Virus record (IMG/VR): IMGVR_UViG_3300020465_000097
Location: 1 to 23,195 of that record
Reading direction: 5' to 3' (one strand)
From: a virus
Length of the DNA: 23,195 nucleotides
The notes beneath the pieces were generated by a model that was not told the origin of the DNA, made no database searches, and saw only the letters and a program-made list of their open reading frames with translations. Below are positions 1 through 7,113 of this stretch, in pieces. Every line of letters begins with the position of its first letter. The stretch's first letter is position 1. A program made the translations under genes and the position numbers.

Positions 1-2
1 GA

Positions 3-1076
3 ATTGCTACTACAACTGTATCAGTTAACCCATGGGTAGAAACCTCTGGTGTTGGTGAACTGGTAAGTTATAGTGGTAAGGTGGCTTGTGGTGCAGCATT
101 ATCAGTTACTGGAGATTTAAAAGTAACTGGTGTTACAACCATAAGTGGTCTAACATACCCTGCAAGTGACGGGAGTGCCTCACAGACTCTTCAGACAGAT
201 GGTAGTGGAAATTTAAGTTTCGGTGATTTAGCAGGGGATTTAACGGGTAATGTGACAGGTAATGTCACAGGAAGATTGACAGGTCATGTAGATGGTAATA
301 TTTTCTCAGCAGGTATATGTACAGTATCAGGGTTTACATTCCCTAGTAGTGATGGTTCTGAAAATGAAAGTTTAGTTACTGATGGTAATGGTAACTTAAG
401 TTTTAAAACTATAGAAAGTGGAGGTGGTGCTGGTATAACCACCCACGTAGATGGATATTATACAGCATCAGAGTTTCAAGTAGAATTCAATGCACCTCAT
501 CCATTTGTCGGTGACATAGGCACTAGGTCTTGTCAGGTATTTCTTAATGGTATTAAGTTAAGAGATAATCAATTTGTAAATGATCCCCCTGCTGACTTTG
601 CTTTATCGGGAGTTAGAACAGTTACATTAACAACTGGATGCCATGCTGGTGACAGAGTGCAGATAACTGTATTCTATCAAAATGAATTTGAAGAAGATTT
701 GCTTGGTGCATCAGTAGAAGGTCAAACTGAATTTAACCTAACTGGTGGTGACAAAACAAATGTGAAATGTTATGTCAATGGTGTCAAATTAAGATCAACT
801 GACTTTTCTATAACTAGAAAAATAACTCTAGTACAGGGTTGTAATGTTGGTGATGAGGTTGACATCATATCAGAGACTGCTGAAGATTACTTCACTGCTA
901 CTCAAAATCAAATTGAATTTTCACCTAGTAATGTTGACATACAAGAGCATAACCTAATGGTTTTTGTTAATGGTGTCAGATTAGAAAATAATGATTTCAC
1001 TAAAAACTCCCCCACAATAACACTAACAGAAGGTTTGAACAAGGGTGATCACCTTGATGTGGTGTACAGGGCATAA
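3..1076 (+). CDS. Fibre-like virion structural protein, 5' end cut off by the window edge
   Basis: The reading frame is open back to base 3, so the GTG at 81 is not a convincing start and the gene begins outside the window. Residue numbers here count from that GTG. Two copies of a roughly 34-residue unit (residues about 15-48 and 75-108) share the ending TDG(S/N)GNLSF. They are separated by a Gly/Thr/Asn run with GNVTG repeats, a composition typical of phage fibres. The C-terminal 200 residues hold three related units (about 128-200, 208-266, 269-331). Each has a VNG(V/I)(K/R)L core followed by GD-hydrophobic-D/Q-hydrophobic, as in VFLNGIKL, CYVNGVKL and VFVNGVRL. It sits directly before gp13, where cyanomyoviruses carry baseplate and fibre genes. 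A virion structural or fibre role is inference from repeats and position; no specific T4 orthologue is recognised. Confidence 0.75.
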   Translation: MATTTVSVNPWVETSGVGELVSYSGKVACGAALSVTGDLKVTGVTTISGLTYPASDGSASQTLQTDGSGNLSFGDLAGDLTGNVTGNVTGRLTGHVDGNIFSAGICTVSGFTFPSSDGSENESLVTDGNGNLSFKTIESGGGAGITTHVDGYYTASEFQVEFNAPHPFVGDIGTRSCQVFLNGIKLRDNQFVNDPPADFALSGVRTVTLTTGCHAGDRVQITVFYQNEFEEDLLGASVEGQTEFNLTGGDKTNVKCYVNGVKLRSTDFSITRKITLVQGCNVGDEVDIISETAEDYFTATQNQIEFSPSNVDIQEHNLMVFVNGVRLENNDFTKNSPTITLTEGLNKGDHLDVVYRA

Positions 1077-1079
1077 ATA
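1072..1079 (+). promoter_or_regulatory. T4-type late promoter element before gp13
   Basis: CATAAATA overlaps the stop codon of the preceding gene and ends 18 bases before the gp13 ATG. It matches the NATAAATA late element recognised by gp55-bound polymerase in T4-like phages. It would start the neck gene block. Confidence 0.6.
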
Positions 1080-1097
1080 CAAAAAAGTAGGCTAACA

Positions 1098-1946
1098 ATG
1101 GCACAACCGTCTACAAGACAAGAATTAGTTGAATACGCTAAAAGGCAGTTAGGTTATCCTGTCTTAGAGATCAACCTTGCCGATGAACAGATCGAAGATC
1201 TGATGGATGATGCTATCCAATTATTTCAGGATAGACATTTTGATGGTATAGAAAAACTATACATGAAGCATAAGGTAACCCAAGAGTTTATTAACTCCAT
1301 TGAAGCAAGGGGTGGATCTAAAACTATTGGTGTTACTACGACTACAGCAGAAGCACAGATAACAGGAAAGGTTGGTATAACTACGTTTTCATATGAAGAG
1401 AACCAAAACTTTATTCAGATACCAGAACAAGTTATAAGTATAGTCAAGGTTTGGAAGATTGATAATAGGGCAATAAGTACTAACATGTTTAGTGTAAACT
1501 ATCAGTTATTCTTGAATGAGATTTACTGGTTTAGTGCTTCTGAAATGCTTAACTATGCTATGACCAAAACGTTCTTGGAAGATATTAACTTCCTATTACG
1601 TCCTGAGAAGCAGATTAGATATAACAGAAGACAGAACAGATTGTATATTGATACCGATTATTCCAGTATGCAAGTTGATGACTACATTATTATCGAATGC
1701 TATAGAGCACTAGATCCTAATGCTTATCCTAATGTGTACAGAGATCCATTCTTAAAGAAGTATTTTACTGCTCTTATGAAGAAGCAATGGGGTCAGAACC
1801 TTATTAAATTCCAAGGAGTTAAACTTCCTGGTGGTGTAGAACTTAATGGTAGACAAATATATGATGATGCAATAGGAGAAATAGATAAGATTGAAGAAAG
1901 AATGGCATGGGAATATGAAATACCTGCTATGGATACTATTGGATAA
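1098..1946 (+). CDS. 13: gp13 neck protein
   Basis: Neck (head completion) protein that with gp14 closes the DNA-filled head below the portal and docks the tail. The 282 residues compare with about 309 in T4 gp13. The N-terminus (STRQELVEYAKRQLGYP, then EINLADEQIEDLMDDAIQLF) is the recognisable family signature. The C-terminal part (KKYFTALMKKQWGQNLIKFQG) also fits. ATG follows a late promoter element. The stop overlaps the gp14 start as TAATG, so gp13 and gp14 are probably translationally coupled. Identification rests on sequence resemblance plus the gp13-14-15-16-17 order. Confidence 0.92.
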   Translation: MAQPSTRQELVEYAKRQLGYPVLEINLADEQIEDLMDDAIQLFQDRHFDGIEKLYMKHKVTQEFINSIEARGGSKTIGVTTTTAEAQITGKVGITTFSYEENQNFIQIPEQVISIVKVWKIDNRAISTNMFSVNYQLFLNEIYWFSASEMLNYAMTKTFLEDINFLLRPEKQIRYNRRQNRLYIDTDYSSMQVDDYIIIECYRALDPNAYPNVYRDPFLKKYFTALMKKQWGQNLIKFQGVKLPGGVELNGRQIYDDAIGEIDKIEERMAWEYEIPAMDTIG

Positions 1947-3352
1947 TGGCATTAAATCCATTTTTTACTCAAGGCAATCGGTCTGAGCAAGGACTTGTTC
2001 AGGAATTGATTGACGAACATATTAAGATGCATGGCATAGAGTTTACCTATATGCCTAGAATCTATGTGAATACAAAAACTATAATAAGAGAAGTTAGTTC
2101 ATCTAAGTTTGATAAAGCATTTCCTATTGAAGGATATATTGAGAACTACCAAGGGTTTGGAGACAATTATAATATACTTACTAAGTTTGGTGTAAGGTCA
2201 ACTGCTGAGATGACTGTTATAATATCACAAGAAAGGTTTGAAGAATATATAACTCCATTATTAACAGGCGGTGTTACTGGGTTAAGTAATGATCCAGTTA
2301 GACCATTGGAAGGAGATTTACTTTACTTCCCATTGGGAGACATGCTTTTTGAGATTAAGTATGTTGAACATGAGCAACCATCATTCTACCAGTTACAAAA
2401 GAACTATACTTATAAGTTAAAATGTGAACTCTTCGAGTACGAGGACGAGCAAATCGATACTGGTATTGGTTCTATTGATGATGACTTTGAGACTATAGGA
2501 TACAATGCAACAATGCAGTTGCTAGGAATAGGTACACAAAGTGAAGCTACTTCAACTATAGTTAACGGTGGTCTGTCACAAATCAACTTAGTATCTGGTG
2601 GTACAGGGTATACCAGAGCACCAAATATAGTAATACAACCACCTAACTGGGGAATAGGTCATACTGCAACTGCTGTTGCAATAACTACCCAGATGTCAGA
2701 TGGTAAGTATTCGCTAACGGATATACAAATAACTGATTCTGGATCTGGTTATTCTACTTCTTCAAATCCACCAACTATTCAAATTATAACTGATGATGGT
2801 GAAGGTGCTGGAGCACAAGCACAAGCTATTGTTAGTAATGGAACTGTTGGCACTGTTGTTATGACTGAGCATGGTTCAGACTATGTACTAACACCAGTTG
2901 TTACGTTTAGTTCTCCACCATCACCAGGTGTTACTGCTGAAGGTTTTGCTAATCTTGATGCCAATGGTAAGGTAGGATCTATTAGTATTGTTAATGCTGG
3001 ATCAGGATATGCCATTGCTCCAACTGTCACAGTGTCTGCTGCTGGAACTATAGGAGTTGGTACATATTTCAGTGGTGATCTTATAACTGGTAGTCTTAGT
3101 AATAACAAGGCATTTGTTACTAATTGGAACAATCCTACTATGACTTTAACTATTAAGAGTCTCAGTGGACACTTCACTCCTGGTGAGATAATTGTAGGTA
3201 CATCTAAGACAACAGGTGAGTCTGTAGCATATAGACTAAATACCATCAACTATGATGATGACGATGTTATTGACAACAACCAAGAAATTGAGGTTGCTGG
3301 TGAAGAGATCATTGATTGGTCTGAACAGAACCCATTTAGTGAGAGACCATAA
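1946..3352 (+). CDS. 14: gp14 neck protein with a large repeat insertion
   Basis: Neck protein acting with gp13 at the head-tail junction. It is 468 residues long; T4 gp14 is about 256. The N-terminal core (about 1-200, including FFTQGNRSEQGLVQELIDEH) and the short acidic C-terminus (about 440-468, ending EEIIDWSEQNPFSERP) look like gp14. Residues about 205-435 look inserted. They contain Gly-Tyr repeats (SGGTGYTRAPNIVI, DSGSGYSTS, EHGSDYVLTPVVTF, NAGSGYAIAPTVTV). These are followed by a second module around residues 375-430 (FSGDLITG, HFTPGEIIVG). It starts in a TAATG overlap with gp13 and ends in the same overlap with gp15. The insertion is probably an exposed beta-rich decoration on the neck; that role is inference. 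Confidence 0.9.
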   Translation: MALNPFFTQGNRSEQGLVQELIDEHIKMHGIEFTYMPRIYVNTKTIIREVSSSKFDKAFPIEGYIENYQGFGDNYNILTKFGVRSTAEMTVIISQERFEEYITPLLTGGVTGLSNDPVRPLEGDLLYFPLGDMLFEIKYVEHEQPSFYQLQKNYTYKLKCELFEYEDEQIDTGIGSIDDDFETIGYNATMQLLGIGTQSEATSTIVNGGLSQINLVSGGTGYTRAPNIVIQPPNWGIGHTATAVAITTQMSDGKYSLTDIQITDSGSGYSTSSNPPTIQIITDDGEGAGAQAQAIVSNGTVGTVVMTEHGSDYVLTPVVTFSSPPSPGVTAEGFANLDANGKVGSISIVNAGSGYAIAPTVTVSAAGTIGVGTYFSGDLITGSLSNNKAFVTNWNNPTMTLTIKSLSGHFTPGEIIVGTSKTTGESVAYRLNTINYDDDDVIDNNQEIEVAGEEIIDWSEQNPFSERP

Positions 3353-4401
3353 TGTTAGGTAATTATTTTTATCATAGTACGGTAAGAAAGTCAGTTATTG
3401 CTTTCGGTACACTGTTTAATAACATCAGTATACAGCATACTAATGATGCTACTGGTGAAGTTATCAGTAAGATCAAGGTTCCTATTGCCTATGGTCCTAT
3501 TCAGAAGTTCTTAGCAAGAGTAGAACAGCAGCCAAATTTCGCTAGGGATGCTGCTATCACACTTCCAAGGATGTCTTTTGAAATTGTAAATTATAAGTAT
3601 GATGCTTCTAGAAAGACTGCCCCTATTACAAAATTCTGTCTACTTACTCCAACAGAGAAGACAAAAATTAAGAAAGTTTTTATGCCAACCCCCTACACCA
3701 TTGGGTTTAGGTTGAGTTTTGCTGCAAAGATACAGGATGATTCGCTACAAATATTAGAACAGATACTACCTCATTTCCAACCATCATATAAGGTTAGTAT
3801 TAATATGTTGGAAGATGCTGAAGAGATTAAAGATATTCCAATTACATTAACCAATATAACCTTTAGGGATGAGTATGAAGGTGACTTTACTGAACGTAGA
3901 GCAATTGTATATGAGATGGATTTTGACTTAAAAACATTCTTCTATAGCGAAGTACCTACAGATGAGAGTGGTGGTATTATTAAGAAGGTTAAGATCGATT
4001 ATGCTTCTGCTATCAGAGCACCTAGAGAACAAAGATATGTAGTGACACCAGCGGCTGTCAAGGATTATAACCAAGATCAAACGCAGTCATTGGCAGCAAA
4101 TCTTGATATGGATAAGACTTTGATGGAAGTTACTACTAACACTGGTTTAACAGTTGGAAGATATATACAAATAGGTGACGAAGTTTTACGCATCAATGAG
4201 GTGAATGGTACTAATGTATTAGTATCACGAGCACAGTATGGTTCTACTATGAGAGAACACTACCAAGGTGACGTTATTAATCAAATCACTATACAAGATG
4301 ATGCCCTAATTGAAATTGGTGATGATTTCGGATTCAACGAGACCAGAACTTTCTATCAAGACGGTAAAGTCTATAGCAGTTCGCAAGGAATAGATGTCTA
4401 A
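3352..4401 (+). CDS. 15: gp15 tail terminator (sheath stabilising) protein
   Basis: Hexameric protein that caps the tail tube and sheath and contacts the neck. It has 349 residues against about 272 in T4. The N-terminal half fits the family (YHSTVRKSVIAFGTLFNNI, PRMSFEIVNYKYDASRK). Residues about 250-315 form an additional small domain: a turn-and-beta pattern with GRYIQIGDEVLRI and VSRAQYGSTMREHYQGD. This type of module recurs in phage virion proteins. The start is in the TAATG overlap with gp14, and the last 8 bases overlap the gp16 start. The assignment is by homology and neighbours. Confidence 0.88.
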   Translation: MLGNYFYHSTVRKSVIAFGTLFNNISIQHTNDATGEVISKIKVPIAYGPIQKFLARVEQQPNFARDAAITLPRMSFEIVNYKYDASRKTAPITKFCLLTPTEKTKIKKVFMPTPYTIGFRLSFAAKIQDDSLQILEQILPHFQPSYKVSINMLEDAEEIKDIPITLTNITFRDEYEGDFTERRAIVYEMDFDLKTFFYSEVPTDESGGIIKKVKIDYASAIRAPREQRYVVTPAAVKDYNQDQTQSLAANLDMDKTLMEVTTNTGLTVGRYIQIGDEVLRINEVNGTNVLVSRAQYGSTMREHYQGDVINQITIQDDALIEIGDDFGFNETRTFYQDGKVYSSSQGIDV

Positions 4402-4822
4402 TAACAAAGGACACGATGCCATTAATAGAGCACTTGACGTAAAGGCAGAGATCGTCAAGGAAGGTGGTTGTGCTAAGAGATCTGATAAAGCACAACGTAT
4501 AGAGAAAGATGATCCCACTAAAGATTACGAATATACTAGAGCACAACTGTATAATTTAATCGAGAAAGGACATGAAGCACTTAACGGTATTCTAGATGTT
4601 GCTGCTGATAGTCAGCATCCTAGAGCATATGAAGTTGCTGGTCAGTTAATTAAAAGTGTTGGAGATGTAACAGACAAGTTACTTGATTCTCAGAAGAAAA
4701 TGAAGGACATGGATGAGGATAAGTCAGGTCCTAAACAGGTTACAAACAATTCTTTGTTCGTTGGAAGTACATCTGATTTACAAAAGATGTTAAAGGAGAT
4801 GGGTAAGAAAGACAATAAATAA
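4394..4822 (+). CDS. 16: gp16 small terminase subunit
   Basis: Small terminase subunit: an oligomeric ring that recognises phage DNA and stimulates the gp17 packaging motor. It has 142 residues (T4 about 164). Features are a charged N-terminus, a long helical central region (residues about 45-105, including YTRAQLYNLIEKGHEALNGI) expected to form the coiled-coil oligomerisation core, and a C-terminal TSDLQKMLKEM helix. The ATG lies inside the end of gp15, giving an 8-base overlap. In T4 gp16 and gp17 are adjacent. Here they are separated by about 585 bases carrying three small genes. Confidence 0.88.
   Translation: MSNNKGHDAINRALDVKAEIVKEGGCAKRSDKAQRIEKDDPTKDYEYTRAQLYNLIEKGHEALNGILDVAADSQHPRAYEVAGQLIKSVGDVTDKLLDSQKKMKDMDEDKSGPKQVTNNSLFVGSTSDLQKMLKEMGKKDNK
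4814..4821 (+). promoter_or_regulatory. T4-type late promoter element after gp16
   Basis: AATAAATA overlaps the gp16 stop and ends 22 bases before the next ATG. Spacing is the same as at gp13, gp20 and gp3. It would serve the small genes and gp17. Confidence 0.55.
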
Positions 4823-4843
4823 AGAACAGTCTGATTTACTATT

Positions 4844-5191
4844 ATGTTTAATAAGGGGATTATTAAAGTTCTACAAATAGTGGATCAGAAAAATATTTCG
4901 GAGGATTTAGTATCAGAAAAATTTGGGATCGTATCGACTGGACGAGCAGGTAGTTTCTCTGCCCAAAAGATGCCGTCTGCTGCTGATACAGCAGCAGCGA
5001 CTGCGGCTGAAAAAAATGCTAAACAAAAGCAAAGGGCAGCTGGAGCCAGTAAACTGATGGGAAGAGCAAAGGCTGCATTAGATGTAGTCAGGACTGTCAA
5101 TCAGAATATCTCTAGAGTCTACGAACCGAAAGAGTCGTTTACTTTTAAAAATTTTAGATGGATAACAAAGAAAGAGGACATGACGAATTAA
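4844..5191 (+). CDS. Small basic Ala/Lys-rich protein between terminase genes, unknown
   Basis: 115 residues, not recognised. The N-terminal part (IIKVLQIVDQKNISEDL) is probably helical. The middle is an Ala/Lys/Gln-rich stretch (residues about 44-75, including AADTAAATAAEKNAKQ) that should form a charged helix. The C-terminus is basic and aromatic (FTFKNFRWITKK). No signal peptide or membrane segment is seen. No clear Shine-Dalgarno precedes the ATG, but a late promoter element lies 22 bases upstream. The end overlaps the next small gene by 34 bases. Position between the terminase subunits suggests a late function in packaging or head completion; this is inference only. Confidence 0.72.
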   Translation: MFNKGIIKVLQIVDQKNISEDLVSEKFGIVSTGRAGSFSAQKMPSAADTAAATAAEKNAKQKQRAAGASKLMGRAKAALDVVRTVNQNISRVYEPKESFTFKNFRWITKKEDMTN

Positions 5192-5277
5192 AACGTCAGT
5201 CTGAAATCAACCGTTTATCTGATTTAACTAGACAACATGATGCTAAATACTTGACCAATCCAGCAAAATATAAGTGA
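5158..5277 (+). CDS. 39-residue charged protein, unknown
   Basis: Short frame starting at ATG 5158 and ending TGA 5275-5277; it begins MDNKERGHDELKRQSEINRL. It is rich in Lys, Arg, Asp and Glu and probably one helix. It overlaps the upstream gene by 34 bases in another frame. Its stop interlocks with the next frame's GTG as GTGA, a typical coupled-gene junction. No strong Shine-Dalgarno is visible, so translation would depend on coupling. Support comes from the otherwise unexplained gap and the chain of overlaps. It could still be a chance frame. Confidence 0.5.
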   Translation: MDNKERGHDELKRQSEINRLSDLTRQHDAKYLTNPAKYK

Positions 5278-5420
5278 TCTATACTGCCAACCCAAAGGTT
5301 TCTTTTATAATAGACCCTTTGGGTTCTGGCAAACTAATCAAATTCGTTCATCCTATTGACTTAAGGAGTGCGAGTCAGAAACTAGAATCTTTACAGAGAA
5401 AAGTTAATGCCTCAAAATGA
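5274..5420 (+). CDS. 48-residue protein with GTG start overlapping gp17, unknown
   Basis: The frame begins at GTG 5274, directly after an in-frame TAA (5271-5273), and ends TGA 5418-5420, inside the start of gp17. The translation looks protein-like: a hydrophobic strand (KVSFIIDPLGSGKLIKFVHP) followed by an amphipathic helix (DLRSASQKLESLQRKVNASK). The GTG overlaps the previous stop (GTGA) and the 3' end overlaps gp17 by 14 bases. It therefore fills the gap between the 39-residue gene and gp17 completely, which is what a genuine coupled gene would do. The LGSGK string is too short and poorly placed to call a P-loop. Function unknown. Confidence 0.58.
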   Translation: MIYTANPKVSFIIDPLGSGKLIKFVHPIDLRSASQKLESLQRKVNASK

Positions 5421-7056
5421 CATTTATCTCGGTAACCCGAACCTAAAGAAAGCAAATACACAGGTTCAGTTTACTAAAGAACATATAGAAGAGTATTTGA
5501 AGTGTAAGGATGATCCTGTATACTTCACCCAAAGTCATATTAAGATTGTTTCTCTTGATGAAGGTTTGGTTCCATTTAAAATGTGGGACTTTCAAGAGAA
5601 GTTAATTAAAAATTTCCATAGTCAAAGATTTAATATATGTAAGATGCCTCGTCAGACTGGTAAGTCTACGACTGTGGTGTCTTATCTTCTACATTATGCT
5701 ATCTTTAATGATAACGTAAACATTGCTATACTAGCAAACAAGGCACAGACTGCTAGAGACCTATTAGGTAGACTACAACTTGCCTATGAAAACCTACCCA
5801 AGTGGATGCAACAAGGAATTATTGCATGGAACAAGGGTTCTATGGAATTAGAAAATGGATCCAAAATTATCGCTGCATCTACTTCTGCATCTGCTGTCAG
5901 GGGTGGATCTTACAATATTATCTTCCTCGATGAGTTTGCGTTCGTTGCAAACCACCTCGCAGACGACTTTTTTGCGTCTGTTTATCCTACTATATCTTCA
6001 GGTCAGAAAACCAAAGTAATAATAGTATCTACTCCACATGGTATGAATCACTTCTACCGTATGTGGCATGATAGTGAACGTGGTAAAAATGATTATTGCC
6101 CAACTGAAGTTCATTGGTCTGAAGTACCAGGTCGTGATTCTAAATGGAAAGAACAAACTATAGCAAACACGTCCAAGTCTCAGTTCCAAGTTGAGTTTGA
6201 ATGTGAGTTCCTAGGATCTGTTGATACATTGATAGCACCTGCAAAGTTAAAGACGTTAGTATATGAAGATCCAGTATTACAGAATGGTAGTCTTTACATA
6301 TATGAGCATGTAAGAAAAGACCATGATTATATTGTAACAGTTGACGTTGCACGTGGTGTGTCGAAAGATTACAGTGCCTTTATAGTTTTTGATATTACAG
6401 AATTTCCATATAAAGCAGTAGCACGATACCGTAATAACAGTATCAAACCTATGCTGTTTCCATCTATCATACATGAAGTAGCATGTGGATATAATATGGC
6501 ATGGATACTATGTGAGGTAAATGATATAGGAGATCAGGTTGCGTCAATCTTAAACTTTGATCTGGAATATGAAAATGTTTTAATGTGTGCTATGCGTGGT
6601 AGAGCAGGTCAGGTAGTTGGTCAAGGGTTCTCTGGCAACAAGACTCAGTTAGGAGTCAAGATGTCAGTGACAACAAAGAAAGTTGGGTGTTCTAACCTTA
6701 AAACTTTGATAGAAGAAGACAAACTTATACTATGTGATTATGATATGATAAGTGAACTTACTACGTTTATACAGAAGAAACAATCCTTTGAAGCAGAGGA
6801 AGGATGTAACGATGACCTTGCTATGTGTATGGTTATTTTCTCTTGGTTAGTTGCTCAAGATTACTTCAAAGAGATGACAGATCAGGACGTAAGAAGACGC
6901 ATTTATGATGAACAAAAGAATCAAATAGAACAAGATATGGCCCCATTTGGGTTCGTTACTGATGGTTTAGAGGAGGAAATAACCGTTGATACCAACGGTG
7001 ATGAGTGGCATTTAGATGAATATGGCGACATGTCATACATGTGGGACTTCAAGTAA
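5407..7056 (+). CDS. 17: gp17 terminase large subunit (packaging ATPase-nuclease)
   Basis: Motor that cuts concatemeric phage DNA and pumps it into the prohead through the portal. It has 549 residues (T4 610). ATPase domain: Walker A PRQTGKST at residues 81-88 (Lys86), Walker B IIFLDEF at 171-177 (Asp175, Glu176), coupling motif VSTPHG at 207-212. C-terminal RNase H-like nuclease: acidic residues at Asp313 (TVDVARG), Glu370 (ILCEVND) and Asp469/470 (CNDDLAM). These correspond to the T4 catalytic triad. The gene starts inside the end of the 48-residue frame. No intein or homing endonuclease interrupts it. The C-terminal tail (about 490-549) is acidic. Confidence 0.96.
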   Translation: MPQNDIYLGNPNLKKANTQVQFTKEHIEEYLKCKDDPVYFTQSHIKIVSLDEGLVPFKMWDFQEKLIKNFHSQRFNICKMPRQTGKSTTVVSYLLHYAIFNDNVNIAILANKAQTARDLLGRLQLAYENLPKWMQQGIIAWNKGSMELENGSKIIAASTSASAVRGGSYNIIFLDEFAFVANHLADDFFASVYPTISSGQKTKVIIVSTPHGMNHFYRMWHDSERGKNDYCPTEVHWSEVPGRDSKWKEQTIANTSKSQFQVEFECEFLGSVDTLIAPAKLKTLVYEDPVLQNGSLYIYEHVRKDHDYIVTVDVARGVSKDYSAFIVFDITEFPYKAVARYRNNSIKPMLFPSIIHEVACGYNMAWILCEVNDIGDQVASILNFDLEYENVLMCAMRGRAGQVVGQGFSGNKTQLGVKMSVTTKKVGCSNLKTLIEEDKLILCDYDMISELTTFIQKKQSFEAEEGCNDDLAMCMVIFSWLVAQDYFKEMTDQDVRRRIYDEQKNQIEQDMAPFGFVTDGLEEEITVDTNGDEWHLDEYGDMSYMWDFK

Positions 7057-7068
7057 TAACGCATTTTT

Positions 7069-7076
7069 ACTAAATA
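7069..7076 (+). promoter_or_regulatory. Late promoter variant before gp18
   Basis: ACTAAATA lies in the 57-base gap between gp17 and gp18 and ends 37 bases before the gp18 ATG. It differs from NATAAATA at one position. The same CTAAATA variant occurs before the gp67-like gene at 11665. Confidence 0.45.
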
Positions 7077-7113
7077 ATTTATAGTCAAAATAGGGTTACC
7101 GCAGGGAGTTAGA

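Noticed and set aside
2881-3249. 122-codon minus-strand frame inside gp14
   Set aside because: Shadow of the repeat region of gp14; its hydrophobic runs mirror Gly/Thr/Val codons of the sense strand.
4996-5010. GCAGCAGCG-type runs near 4985-5010
   Set aside because: Codons of the Ala-rich segment of the 115-residue protein; no array or repeat structure beyond that. No CRISPR array is present anywhere in the window.
5314-5340. LGSGK as a P-loop in the 48-residue frame
   Set aside because: The motif lacks the full GxxxxGK(S/T) pattern and the protein is far too small for an ATPase.
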